64,000 nucleotides of DNA from Primula veris (Eukaryota > Streptophyta > Magnoliopsida > Ericales > Primulaceae): positions 48,380,795 to 48,444,794 of the forward strand of contig OY821740.1 of assembly GCA_963682055.1 (NCBI GenBank), given 5' to 3'. Under the pieces are notes generated by a model. The model was not told where the DNA came from and made no database searches. It saw nothing but the letters and a program-made list of their open reading frames with translations. Below are positions 10,016 through 21,200 of this stretch, piece after piece. Position numbers and translations under genes: made by a program. Position 1 is the stretch's first letter; each line of letters opens with the position of its first letter.

Positions 10016-12232
10016 CTAATGGCATTTGCGTTGAGCGTTTCCAAATCCAAATAAGTGGTACCATTTGTTGGTATGCCTTCCACTTTTGTCGATTAAGGGC
10101 ACTTCATTCTTTATGGTGGAGTCGATTTTCTTGACTTCCACGACTTTTGCCGGTGTTGTCAACCAATTGTTGATTTTCTCCTTTTGAATGGAGATACCTA
10201 CAACACAAGATTTGTCTTTTTGTTCCCAATTTCTTTTGGGGCCGACATTGTTAGTGACTCGGGTCTTTACTACCCATTTCAAATCGCTTCTACTAACATG
10301 AAAGCGATAAGGACATCTAGAAGAAATATGCTCATTTCTACTATAATGCACATAATGCATAAACTTTTTAGTATAACGAGAATTATACGAAGTTTTGGAA
10401 AGGTTTTTCAGAGTATCCAATTTGGTTTGAAAACCTAAACCTTTTCTATCATTAAAAGATTTTTAAAAAATCTTGGAAGTACTCTCTTTGGTAAAAACAA
10501 CCTCTTGTTTAGGTGGAGTAGGAGTTTTAGAATTGTTAGAGGCCTTGACGAAGCGGGTTTTGTTTGAAGTGGAACTAATGCAATCAAAACTTAAACCACT
10601 CTTATCATTGAAATCTTGTTGACAACTCAAACTGTTATCTAAAACGGTTTTACCTTTAGAAAACTTTGAAATTGTTAAATTAAGTTTTTCAATGGAAATG
10701 ACAAGATCGTTCTTTTTAGTTTTCAACGTTTCATTCTCGGTTTCTAAAAGCTTGACCTTGTCATTTAAGTTAAAAGCATGAGAACTCAAAACCTTGTTTT
10801 TGCTTTTAACTTTATCGAAATCATCATTTAACTCTTCAAAATTTTCTAATAAGTCGCAATCTAAAGAAGATGGTTTTGAAAGAGTTTTAGTAAGTCTAGA
10901 GACTTCATTTTTAAGAAAATTGATCTCGGTTTGTAAAGACTTGTTTTGAATGACGAGATCATTGTTTTTATCTTTCAAGTCTTCCTTTTCGTCATCTATA
11001 TCATGTAAAGAGAATGACGATGTCGGAATAGACTCATTTTCAATTTTATCTCTTTTAAAGGATCTTATTTCTTCATTGAGAGAATAATTTATCCTTTTAA
11101 GAGAGTTGACCTTTTCGACAAGTTTAGGAAACTTTTTGGAGTAAGCATCGCACATATGAAGTAATTCATCATAGGATAGATCATTTACCTCATCGGTTTC
11201 GCTTTCACTTGAAGACGATTGGTTTGGCTCAATGTTGTCTTCCAAGGCCACATAGCAAGCATGATGATCGACTTCATCTTGGTCGGAGCTATCGCTAGAG
11301 CTTGAAGCGGATATTTTCTTCTTGCCTTTGCTCTTGCGATTCTTGATGCAATCTCTTGCTATATGTCCTTACTTGCCACAAGCATAGCAAACAAAATCGT
11401 TAGAATAAATTGAATTATTTGACGATTTACCTTTATGTTTGCGTTGGTCTTTTAGCTTGAGTATTTCCTTGACGATTCGAATGATTTGCATTGAATTTTT
11501 GTTGTCATCGGATAGCTCATTGTTTTCGTCACAAGTTGTTCCTTTGAAAGCTATCTCCTTCTTTTTCGAGATTGGCTTGTGACTATTGAGGGTGATCTCG
11601 TGAGTAATGAGTGAACCCGTCAATGCATCAAGAGTGTATGTATTCATGTCGTGCGCCTCTTGAATAGCGGTGACCTTTGGTTCCCATTCTTTCGGTAAGC
11701 TCCGAATCACCTTTGAGACCATTTCCTTACAAGACAAACACTTACCAAGAGATGTTAATCCATTAGTAATAGTGGTAAATATAGCAAGCATATCGGAAAT
11801 AGTTTCACCCTCGCTCATCTTAAAAAGCTCGTAGTCATGAACTAATAGTTGGAGTTTGCAATCCTTAACTTGGTTAGTTCACTCGTGCATAACTACTAAC
11901 TTATCCCACATACCCTTAGCCATTTTACAAGCGGAAATTTTGTTGTACTCGTTAGGGAAAATAGCACAAACAATAGCATACATCGCTTTAGCGTTAGTAG
12001 AGTAGGCTTCTAGTTGAGCGTCATTTAAGTCCTCTACGGGGATTGGGTTCTCGCTATTTTCGGATGTAGGTGCGGAATATCCTACTTTTATGGTCATCCA
12101 AAGTTTAACATTATAACTTTGTAAAAACATACTCATCTTATCTTTCCAATATGAATAATTTACCCCATCAAAATATGGTGGAGTATTGGGTGATGAACCA
12201 ATAGCGGAAGTAAAATTGTATAGATTAGCCAT
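10016..12232 (-). pseudogene. Degraded copia-type Gag polyprotein
   Basis: Read from 12232 down, the frame starts MANLYNFTSA and carries the UBN2/DUF4219-type Gag pattern: FDGVNYSYWKDKM, later MWDKL. A TGA near 11878 and a TAA near 11367 interrupt it. Between them lie LPKEWEPKVTAIQEA and, at the end, the zinc-knuckle start CYACGK, where the second stop replaces the next residue before GHIARDC. A long acidic coiled-coil-like segment follows (11251-10463), with heptads and serine-rich ends. The last part (10420-10016) has a worn CCHC pattern and an NKWY motif that in relatives precedes the protease DSG. Pol is missing beyond it. Nonfunctional. Confidence 0.8.
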
Positions 12233-12279
12233 ACGGATCTTTACTCTAAAATCGTTAGATTCCTATATGCAAGAGTATC

Positions 12280-12292
12280 GGCTCTGATACCA
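12280..12292 (-). promoter_or_regulatory. Copia-type primer-binding site
   Basis: The minus strand reads TGGTATCAGAGCC, complementary to the 3' end of initiator-Met tRNA. It lies two bases inside the 5' LTR (12295-13490). It fixes the orientation of the nested element. Confidence 0.9.
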
Positions 12293-12294
12293 AT

Positions 12295-13490
12295 TGTTGG
12301 CCCGTGCGGCTAAACCTTAGGAGGGGGGGGGGGTGAATAAGGTTATTGGCGCTTTTTGCGGAATTAAACTTAATGGCAACTAACAACCAAACTTTTTGCT
12401 ATTCTACGCTTAAGCGTTTAATAACGTTAATGAAATGCTAGAAGTTCTTAAACGCAAGCAAGAAAATAAGCAATAATATAAGTTGCGGAAAGTAAAAGTT
12501 TAGGGAAAGAAATTGACACCGCGATTTATAGAGGTTCGGCAAACGGCCTACGTCCTCTCCTCGGTACTACCGAGTATTTCACTAAAAATCTTCTTGCGGA
12601 TCTTACAAATCCTATCGAGCTAATCAACCGATTAAGCTCCCCCTCACTCTATGAGTGTCCCGAATAAAAAGACCTAGAGCTTTTAAGCAACACTCGCTTA
12701 CAAAGCCTCTACCCGATCACTCGACAAACGAGTTTATATTTCGCTCTTTACAATTTTGTTACAACAATGTAACTACACTCACTATTTTAATTGCTTCTAA
12801 ATAAGCTAATTGGTGAGTTTTTTATGTTGTTTGATCTTGAATCGTTTTCTCCTTGATTTCCCTCTTTCCCGAATATTTTCACCAAAATGGTGATTTTTAG
12901 GGTTTTGATTGAGAGAGGTTGAAGGATGATGAATTGTTATGAATGGATGTGATAGATATGTTTGGAGAGTGATTTGGAGTGGTTTATAAAGTCAGCAAAG
13001 TCTGTTTTTTTTTTTTTATGACCGTTGGAAGTGGTTGAGTGCTTTTATCCATTGGTTTTAAGCCATTTCCCAGAATAAGCTGAAAAACAGTTTTTGAAAT
13101 CTGCAGAAAACGATCGGTCGTTTTCTGCAGTCGATCGGTCGTTTTCTGTATTTCGACCGGTCGTTTTTCAGACGACCTTACTGGAAGAATTTTGACCAAA
13201 AACGATCGGCCGTTTTTGTCCAGACGATCGGTCGTTTTTCTTCTGGCAGTTTCTCGGTTTTCTCGTTATTCTTCGACTGCTTGTAGCTTCTTCGTTTTAG
13301 CTCCGATTTTGGTTCCGCTTGAACCTTTGGCTTCGTTACCGAATGCTCTATCATTTTAAAGTCCTGAAATATACATTTTCTCTTTTTGGAAAAGACAAGC
13401 ATTATATCATTGAAATAGAGAAATCGTAAAATCATTAAATACATAATCAAAGTTATAATCAAAATCAATTATTGAACTCTAAGTTCAACA
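12295..13490 (-). repeat. Copia-type 5' LTR (1,196 bp)
   Basis: This aligns along its length with 8527-9738, with few substitutions. The quasi-palindrome array (13107-13240) has five copies instead of six. A longer G run near 12323 and short indels are the other differences. Confidence 0.9.
13107..13240. repeat. Array of five CGATCGGTCG quasi-palindromes
   Basis: Same motif as 9340-9493 with one unit lost. One copy has CGATCGGCCG. Role unknown. Confidence 0.88.
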
Positions 13491-13802
13491 AAACCGAAAT
13501 AACCCGGCCTGCTCCATTACACCTCGTTCCACCCGATACCACATCAAGTAACCGGACCGTCCCCATTCACTCTTAAACTAAATTATAGCCTCTGCATACC
13601 TAAGTTCTTTTACACCGTACTGACTTGATCGTCGGAGAGGGAAAGCCTGAAACCAACCCGGGCCCCCTGTTCGTTGCTTGTGCAGGTACGAAGAGAACCC
13701 CGTCACCGAAGCAGAACGTATATATACCGGACCTCTTAGCGACCTCGGAGCCGACGCGTGCTGTTGAATATGCCGAGCCTAGGAAGAAAAATTGGCTCGC
13801 CA
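13491..13802 (+). repeat. Gypsy 3' LTR, right fragment
   Basis: This continues the LTR cut at 8526 and matches 4837-5148 with a few substitutions. It ends CTCGCCA, followed by the five-T target duplication. Confidence 0.88.
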
Positions 13803-13810
13803 TTTTTCAC

Positions 13811-14012
13811 CGGCTACAAAATAATGTTTGATTTAGTGAGAGTCAAAAGTGTCACAAGCTTGTCGCTAATTTAAAAAGCTGTCACAAATCTCTCGCAAAT
13901 TGACTAAACTGTCACAAAACCGTCATAAAAACCGTCGCTAATAAGCTCGTAATAAAAAATACCGTCACTAATCTCGTCGCTATTTGGGTATTTTTTTTTT
14001 TTTTTTTTAGTG
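13811..14012. mobile_element. CACTA-like transposon end (right terminus)
   Basis: The segment ends in a T run and TAGTG, the complement of CACTA. It carries subterminal repeats around cgtcgcta, ctgtcacaaa and taagctcgtaa. It is closely similar to 28410-28583 and, inverted, to 29314-29503. No transposase is attached; only the terminal ~200 bp remain. Confidence 0.65.
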
Positions 14013-14169
14013 TTTCTTGACTATATTTTTTTAACTTCATTAATTGTTGCTTATTTTGGCTAAATTTCAGTCCGGCCTTTTCTAGTTGATTGGTTGGATG
14101 GAATCTGTTTGATTTAGCATTTATATGGATTTCCAAAACAAAACAAATCTTTGAGAATCTTTTAAAGGT

Positions 14170-14680
14170 TTGGATTTCCAAAACGAAAAATCTTTGAGAA
14201 TATACTTTATATAGTTATAAAAATTCCTGGTCGGACTTTCAGCGAGTTAAATGAAATTAAATTCTACATTTTCATATTCCATTTTATTTATATATCTAGA
14301 GAAATTTGGTCATATATATTTATGCAATAGCTCGTCCTGAATGGATACTTTTCTCCGAAATTAAATTGTTTCTGACAATTCAAGTATAATTTAATTAACA
14401 CGTAATATTTTGTATCTTACACTTCGTACATGTATGTATACCATGCTAATTATATGATTAATTTCTTTTAATGCAGTAGCCATAACCTACTTATAGTACA
14501 TTATTGTTTTTTTTCGTTGTTCCAAGTCGAGTTCGTAATTATGCTAAGTGGTGTCAAAGTTATTGTCGCAACCTGCAACTTACGTACATGATATTTATTT
14601 ACTATAGATTTTTTACAAGATTAGAGTCGCTATGCATGGATTTTTTTTGAATATTATTACTAATATCAATAAAAGATCGA
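14170..14680. repeat. Duplicated flank, copy 1
   Basis: This is similar to 27760-28340 in the same orientation. Shared landmarks in order are gttataaaaattc, tagctcgtcc, acctacttata, cgtaattatgct, aacctgcaacttac and a gatttttta..agatta block followed by gctatg.atgga. The two copies bracket the SPATA20-like gene. No coding sequence is recognised. Confidence 0.65.
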
Positions 14681-14689
14681 TTTCAAGTG

Positions 14690-14930
14690 AAATTTGTAAT
14701 TTAACAGTACCGCAAGAGATTTTCCCCACCAATCTGAGGATGTTTCGGTTTCCTTTATCTGGTTAGGCTTAGAAGAGAAATTTTGCTCTAATTTCGATAA
14801 GCCGCTCGTGAGTTGCTCTTTACAAGCATTATTGGCGATTGCATTGACTAGACGTCGATTGACAAGGTCTGTATCCTCTGATATGGGTACACGACAATTA
14901 TGAAGCACCAATATCGAATTATGATAGAGG
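14690..14930 (-). pseudogene. Unidentified coding-like exon or gene remnant
   Basis: The minus strand holds an open stretch of protein-like composition, with the phrases VLHNCRVPISEDTDLVNRR, NNACKEQLTSGL and SSDWWGKSLAV. Codon use and amino-acid mix look coding, unlike the AT-rich surroundings. It opens after a TAA near 14930, next to a foldback element, and runs out near 14690 with a possible GT donor after the GKSLA phrase. I do not recognise the family. It could be a captured or truncated exon of a gene whose rest has been lost. Confidence 0.4.
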
Positions 14931-14934
14931 TTTT

Positions 14935-15412
14935 ATATGTTTAATACACCAACCTATCTGTTTTTAATGATTTGGATACATATATTTCAAATTTTCCAAT
15001 TTAGCTATTATACTATAATAACCTTCCAATTTAGGTATCACCGTCCAAATTAATCACGGAATCATACACGTAACATTTGACAAACGTTAATTTGATAATT
15101 TTGCATAAAAATATGTCATCATAGAAAAACGTTTTTCCAAATTTCACATATAACAAAAATTTGGATTATGTGCTAATTTTTGTTATGTGTGAAATTAGAA
15201 TTTTTTTTTCTAGTATGACATGTTTTTGTGCAAAATTATCAAATTGTCATTTCAAATTAACGTTTATCAAATGTCACGTCACATGATTCCGTGATTAATT
15301 TAGACGGTGATACCTAAATTGAAAAGTTATTATAGTGTAGTACCCAAATTAAAAAATTTGAAAGATAGATATCCAAATCGTTAACAACAGTATAGTTTGA
15401 TGTAATAAACGT
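14935..15412. mobile_element. Long foldback (inverted-repeat) element
   Basis: The two halves are near reverse complements over ~200 bp each. For example, atgatttggata pairs with tatccaaatcgt, aggtatcaccgtccaaattaatcacgg pairs with the segment near 15290-15320, and gataattttgcataaaaa pairs with tttttgtgcaaaattatc. It has no coding capacity. A transcript through it would form a long hairpin. The superfamily is uncertain because the boundaries fade. Confidence 0.75.
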
Positions 15413-15447
15413 ATTTTTTTCCCAATTATAAAAGATTTTATACTAAG

Positions 15448-15840
15448 ATCATCTACACGTGTTGTTATCTCTATTGTTAACTAAAATAGTTAGCTAAAAA
15501 TGTATTTTTTTTATCTCTATTAGTTGTGTTAAAGTATGTGTTATCTTTATAGATGTTAAAAAAAATGTTAAAATTAACAATGTTTTTAATGTTTGTAACT
15601 GCTGACATGACAAATACAGTCCACAATTAACATTATTATCTCCTGTAAATTCTTCCCATAAGAATAGTGACCAATAAAATAAAAAATAAATTGTTAATTA
15701 AAAATTGATAACATTGTTAACGTGAAACTAATGCTTTTATTAAATTTAAGATACATATGTGTCATTTAACATCTTTTTAAACGATGATGTATAACTATTT
15801 AACATTAAAAATTTAACAAAACTATTATTTATGACACAAG
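15448..15840. repeat. Noncoding dispersed repeat, copy 1
   Basis: This is similar to 49205-49520. Shared blocks include gttaaaattaacaat, tttttaatgtttgtaact, cacaattaacattattatctc, cccataagaatagtga and tgtgtcatttaacatctttttaaacga. It looks like a MITE-type unit; termini are unclear. Confidence 0.65.
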
Positions 15841-16016
15841 CATGCATTAAAAGTTAAATAAATATGAACCATGGACTAAAATTTAAATAAATAAGTACCT
15901 ACCCCATCTGCACCGAATGAGAACACAACATTCTTACATTCAGTTATTATCAATACATACATATAAATATAAATATAACTATATATATAGATATAAATAT
16001 ATAAATATATAAATAA

Positions 16017-18185
16017 ATGTATAAATATATCTCTCTCATCCGCTCTTCTTATTCTACAACACTGTTTCTCTCTCCTCATATTCGAAGACCCATTATCAGC
16101 AGCTACCACCAAAGGAGATTAAGGGTTACTTCTATGTCTTCTTCTTCGTCTTTGTTTTCGTCTTCGAATCGGAAACACACGAATCGACTCGCTAATGAAC
16201 ACAGCCCTTACCTTCTCCAACATTCTCATAACCCGGTTCCTATTCTTTTATTCAATTTACTATTTAATATTGGTGGATATGGTTTCACCAGTCGTGGTAT
16301 TAGGGTCAATTACTATTATATAACATTTATTGTTTACTTGTTTTCCTTTTTTTCTTCTTCTTTCTTTTCTGTTACTCTTATGAGTTGCGCTCGAGCTCCG
16401 TTCCAATTCGGAATTATTATTAGTACTCCCTCCGTTCTCATTTAATTGTCTAATACGAAACTACGTGCAGTTTTGACCGACCAATAACTTGTATCAAAAT
16501 TGTCGGAATGATAATTTTCAAAAGTTGATTATATAGTTCAAATGTTAAATTTTATGATTATATTTTCAAAAAATTAATTTGGACAATTTTGATACAAGTT
16601 ATAAGCCGGTCAAAATTGCACGTAGTTTCGTAGTGGATAATTAGATGAGAACGAAGGAAGTACAATATTGGTGGATATGGTTTCACTAACAAACCCAGAG
16701 TCTATAGGTTTGTACAACTCTAATGAGTAATGATTATGGCCGTGACGTATTAACTGAGTGAATTGTATTACCATTGATTATAAGTTTAGAAAACCAGAAA
16801 ATATGAGTAATTACTTTGGTGTGGATTAACTCTATTTAAGGATAAGACAAGTCTCGAAACTACTTGCAATTTTGACCTGAGCAATAACTTGTATCAAAAT
16901 TGCCTCAATGAAAAAGCTGATCATTTAGTTTAAAATCTGATCTGTATGATTGGATTTTAGAAGTTTTCTTTTTGGCACTTTAGGTAAGAGTTATTTGGCG
17001 GTCAAATTGCACGTAGTTTCTTATAGGACAAATAAAAGGGAACGGAGTGAGTCCTACGTACTTATTTTTCGGTTAAAGTTGTTTTCTTGTTTGAGCTCCA
17101 CTCCAATTAGGAGTTATTATTAATATTGGTGGATATTGTTTCACCAGTGACGGAGCTAAGATCTTCATTAATTAATACGCTGCCAAAACCTTGTAATTTT
17201 ATTCATTTGCTTAAATTAAATACATGGTATAGTATGGATTTTTTTTCTTAATATGAGGGTGTCTATTCCGGGATTTACGCTATCTTTGTACTATTACTTG
17301 TCCAAAGTTTCCGACAGAACATCGTTTAATTGGATGTTGTAGTGTGTAGAAGTATGGAAACGGCAAGTAATTTACTATATTATAGTACTAAACCGAAGAA
17401 GACAGAGCTTAAAAGACAGAAGCTAACAAACCCAGAGTCTATAGTTTGTACAACTCTAGTGAGTATGGTTGTGATGTATCAAATGTATGAATTATATTAG
17501 CGGTGATTATGAGATTATAAAACCAGAAAAGATGAGTAAATACTTTGGTGTGGATTAACTCTATTTAAGGATCAGATTTAAAATTTTGACATTTTCCCAC
17601 TTAACACCAGATTCCATGTGCTTTTCTTTGCCTTAGATGAATGTATTCGAGACATGCCTCTGTTGTCGTAGAGCCTATTTTTTTGGACGAATGAGATTTG
17701 ATATTAATATATTCTCCAACTTTTCTGCAACTGTGACAATAATTCTCTGTAGATCGCCTAATTGTTTTTTATTCTCTCTGTATATAAAGGTGAATTGGTA
17801 TCCATGGGGTGAAGAGGCTTTTGAGGAAGCTCGCAAGAGAGACGTGCCTATCTTCTTATCGAGTATATCAATCTTATATTTAATTATAGCATAAGCACTT
17901 TATCGAATTGCAACATGAAGGCTAAACTTCTTTATTTTTCCTTTTGGCATCCATCTCTACTCCGAAGTTGGATATAGCACCTGTCACTGGTGAGTATTTT
18001 CATTTTTAGTTTCAGATTTTTTTGGTGAACAAGGGTTGATCTCGCATGGTACCATTGTTAGGTGTCATGTAATGGAAGTTGAATCTTTCGAGGATGAAGT
18101 AGTGGCGAAACTGTTGAACGACTGGTTTGTCAGCATCAAGGTGATTTTATTTTATTATTTTCAAATACGAGGCCCAGTTCTTCTA

Positions 18186-18225
<40 letters not shown>

Positions 18226-21200
18226 CGGTGAATACAAACTCATAATAAGCTAACAATTGGTCAAGGCGAATAAATGATAAACTGCATGTCGTTTTGTAAG
18301 AATATATTTTATGGCACGTTTTAGTATCATGTCTATAGCTGTATTATTTACTACAAGTACTTGGATTCCGTGGTTTCCGTGTGGTTTATTATTCAGTGAT
18401 TTAAAGATCATAGAAGCTTATAACAAGGCAAAATTTGGGGATTTTTTTAACAGTTTCATCAACTCGTATCTCGTTTTTCATCAGTATGGATTGCATAACA
18501 CCTTTTTTCCGTTATGGCTGTATTTTGGACAATATCTTTAGGAGTTTCCATATGAACTTATAATCAGAGACCTGAAGCTCAAAAAGTTCCCTTTCTTGCT
18601 TTAGAAGTACGAGTCGTAAGAAGCATCTGTCGTATAAGCCCGTTAAGTTGGAAAAATGAGTAGTATATCATCCTTATATTGACTTTGTGTTTAACAAATT
18701 GTTCTTCTCTTCTTCTGTGTACAGGTGGATAGAGAAGAACGGCCAGACGTTGACAAGGTAAATAAGTCAATGATGATAAGTAAATATTTGCAGAATTCAT
18801 TTGATGATTTGTGAGGTTAGAGAGATTAGTGTCTCATTATTTCATCTACACAACATCTCCCCAGCAGTTAATTTATGTGTTATTGATAATTTCACAGGTG
18901 TATATGACCTATGTTCAGGCTTTGTACGGCGGTGGAGGTTGGCCTCTGAGTGCATTCCTTTCACCAGACTTGAAACCCTTAATGGGTGGAACTTATTTCC
19001 CCCCAGATGATAATTTTGGTAGACCAGGGTTTAAAACAGTATTAAGGTGAGGAAAGTTCGGTTCAGAAATTATGTGTTCTTATATCATACTTGTCAAATG
19101 CCTTGAATGATGATGACCAGTTATATTCCTGACTCTCAACTCCAGTTTAGTCCTAAACTTTTTAGCTTGCTGGTTAGGTTTTTGTTTAAAAGAGGTTTAA
19201 TATTTCTGACAGGTTATCTTGTTCGCTTTACCGCTGGTCAAGTTTTAATGACTTATTTAGCTCTGAACTTTGTCTTGGATTTAAGAACTAGTTGGTAATA
19301 CTGAACGCCATCCTGCACAAAAAATTATAAATAACTGTTTTCTACACTTACACAGTTTATAAATTTTCTACACTACTCTCATTTCTATTATTTCAACACA
19401 TTTATCTCAACACAGGGTCTCTCAACACAGGGTCTCTCAACACATTTCTATTATTTCACTCGGACCTATTAGCTTAATCATCTTTTTGTACACTGTCGTC
19501 AAAGTTAAGGAAAAGATGACGCCATGACGGCATTAACATGTCTCCTTTTAAACTTGGGGGTAAAAGGATAGTTTGTTTTCCATTAGTTGCACACAAAATT
19601 ATACAAAACAGTGATTGAACTCAGAGAGGTGTACATTTCTAGAAACATTATAAATTGTTATTTGTTAGTGTATAAATTCGAAAAAGTATGCAACTTTAGT
19701 GTATGAAATAGTGAAAACCCGAAATATGAATTTGTTGGCAAATTTTTGGATGAACGTGCCTTTCATATCTTTTACGGAGATTTCTCAAGTGTCCTATTGA
19801 AATAACTTGGGACGGTGGTTTCTTTATTGCTACTACATTTTTTTTTTATATAAATGTGGCTGATTAATGTAGAAAGGTGAAGGATGCTTGGGAAAATAAA
19901 AGGGATGTCCTTATTAAAAGTGGAGCTTTTGCTATCGAACAAATATCCGAAGCATTATCAGCTGGTGCTAATTCCAATAAACTGCCTGATGGGCTTCCTC
20001 AACGAGCTCTCGAACTATGTGCCGAGCATGTAATTAATTACATTCATTGCATAAAAGTCCTTGTTTGGCTGTACCTCTTAAGCTGAGTTAATCTGCTTTA
20101 AAGCTGAATTGCATTTGGTTGATCAGCTTGAAAGCTGAAGTTTTCTGGGTTTGGTCTGAAAGAACCAGAAGCGTTCAGCTGGATGAACCGATGAACTTCA
20201 CACTTCAAAATCTAACTATTTTACTTAAAAGCTGCGACCAAGTTAGCCCAATTTCTTTCTCTTTAGGTTTTGACATTATTATCCAGGAACTTGGGAGTAA
20301 TTTAAAAAGTAAAAGTGACCTCAAGCAAAGAGTAACTTAAAACTTATGCATAATTTAGGAACTTTTATTTTTATAAAAATAATTCTATAGTGAAATTGTC
20401 TTTCCACTAAAAATATTGCAAGTGTAAAAAGAATATAATCTGCCGAAGCAGGGATCTTCCTGTCGGGAGTGATGTATACTTTGTATGACGTTTCTAATCT
20501 TTATTTATTTATTTTATCTAGTTGGCTGAAACTTACGATTCCAAGAACGGTGGCTTTGGAACTGCTCCCAAATTTCCTAGACCAGTTGAAACTCAACTAT
20601 TGCTCTATTACACGAAGAAATTGGAGCAATATGGGAACTCGGTCAAAGCTAAAGAAAGCTTAGATATGGTTTTGTTTACTTTCCAAGGCATGGCTCGTGG
20701 TGGGGTCCATGATCACGTAGGTGGCGGTTTTCATAGATACAGCGTAGACGAGTGCTGGCATGGTAATATTTAAAATGTACTTTCTATTTACCTTCTTCTT
20801 AATGAAAATAATATTTTTCCATGGGTAGTTTCTATGAGAGTTTGAAATGAGAAACCGGAAGGAACTATTATATGGTAGTTGACTGAATAAAAGTATATAG
20901 CATTACTAATTACTATAGTAAGATTTGGTAAACAAGCATGAGTTTTGTCAAATGAAATATGACCAAATTTCAAACGGACTTCATTAAGGGTGAAGTATAA
21001 CAGTTTTCATTATACAAAGGAAAATTCCCCCAGTCTACATACTTAGGGTTAAATCTCCATTTGATTTTCATAATTTCAATTGCCTCTCTAATGATCTTCA
21101 TAGTTGAGTTAACTTGATCTTCATACTTAGGGTATCAAGTCAACTTGTCTCCCCAAGAATGGGAAATTGAGCCTCTTCTTAATATTATAAGTACAAAGAA

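Larger units (their letters stand above)
8527..13490 (-). mobile_element. Nested copia-type LTR element lacking pol
   Basis: Two ~1.2-kb LTRs (8527-9738 and 12295-13490) face an interior read on the minus strand. TGTTGG and TTCAACA bound the LTRs on the plus strand. The target duplication is AAACT/AAACC (8522-8526 and 13491-13495), with one mismatch, inside the older gypsy LTR. The minus-strand primer site TGGTATCAGAGCC (12280-12292) and polypurine tract AAAATGGGGGAG (9741-9752) are in place. The interior holds only a degraded Gag and the start of a protease-like region; integrase and RT/RNase H are absent. It is a deletion derivative of a SIRE/Maximus-like copia element. The gypsy element is therefore older. 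Confidence 0.9.
4432..13802 (+). mobile_element. Decayed Ty3/gypsy LTR retrotransposon hosting a nested element
   Basis: The left LTR runs 4432-5148 (TGGAGAAAG...CTCGCCA). It is followed by a TTGGCGCCATCTGTGG primer-binding-like site. Gag, aspartic protease and the first part of reverse transcriptase follow. At 8392 the RT sequence joins directly to LTR sequence homologous to 4707 onward, so RNase H, integrase and the start of the 3' LTR are deleted. The remaining 3' LTR (8392-8526 plus 13491-13802) is split by a copia-type insertion. Five T residues flank both ends (4427-4431 and 13803-13807), which fits a 5-bp target duplication but is low complexity. Gag style and the DQGAS protease motif suggest the Tat/Ogre-related side of gypsy elements. 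Frameshifts and stop codons make it dead. Confidence 0.88.

Noticed and set aside
10184..10438. Plus-strand frame in the copia interior
   Set aside because: It is antisense to the degraded Gag on the minus strand.
4432..13802. A complete autonomous gypsy element
   Set aside because: Integrase and RNase H are missing, there are several stops and a frameshift, and the 3' LTR is truncated and interrupted.
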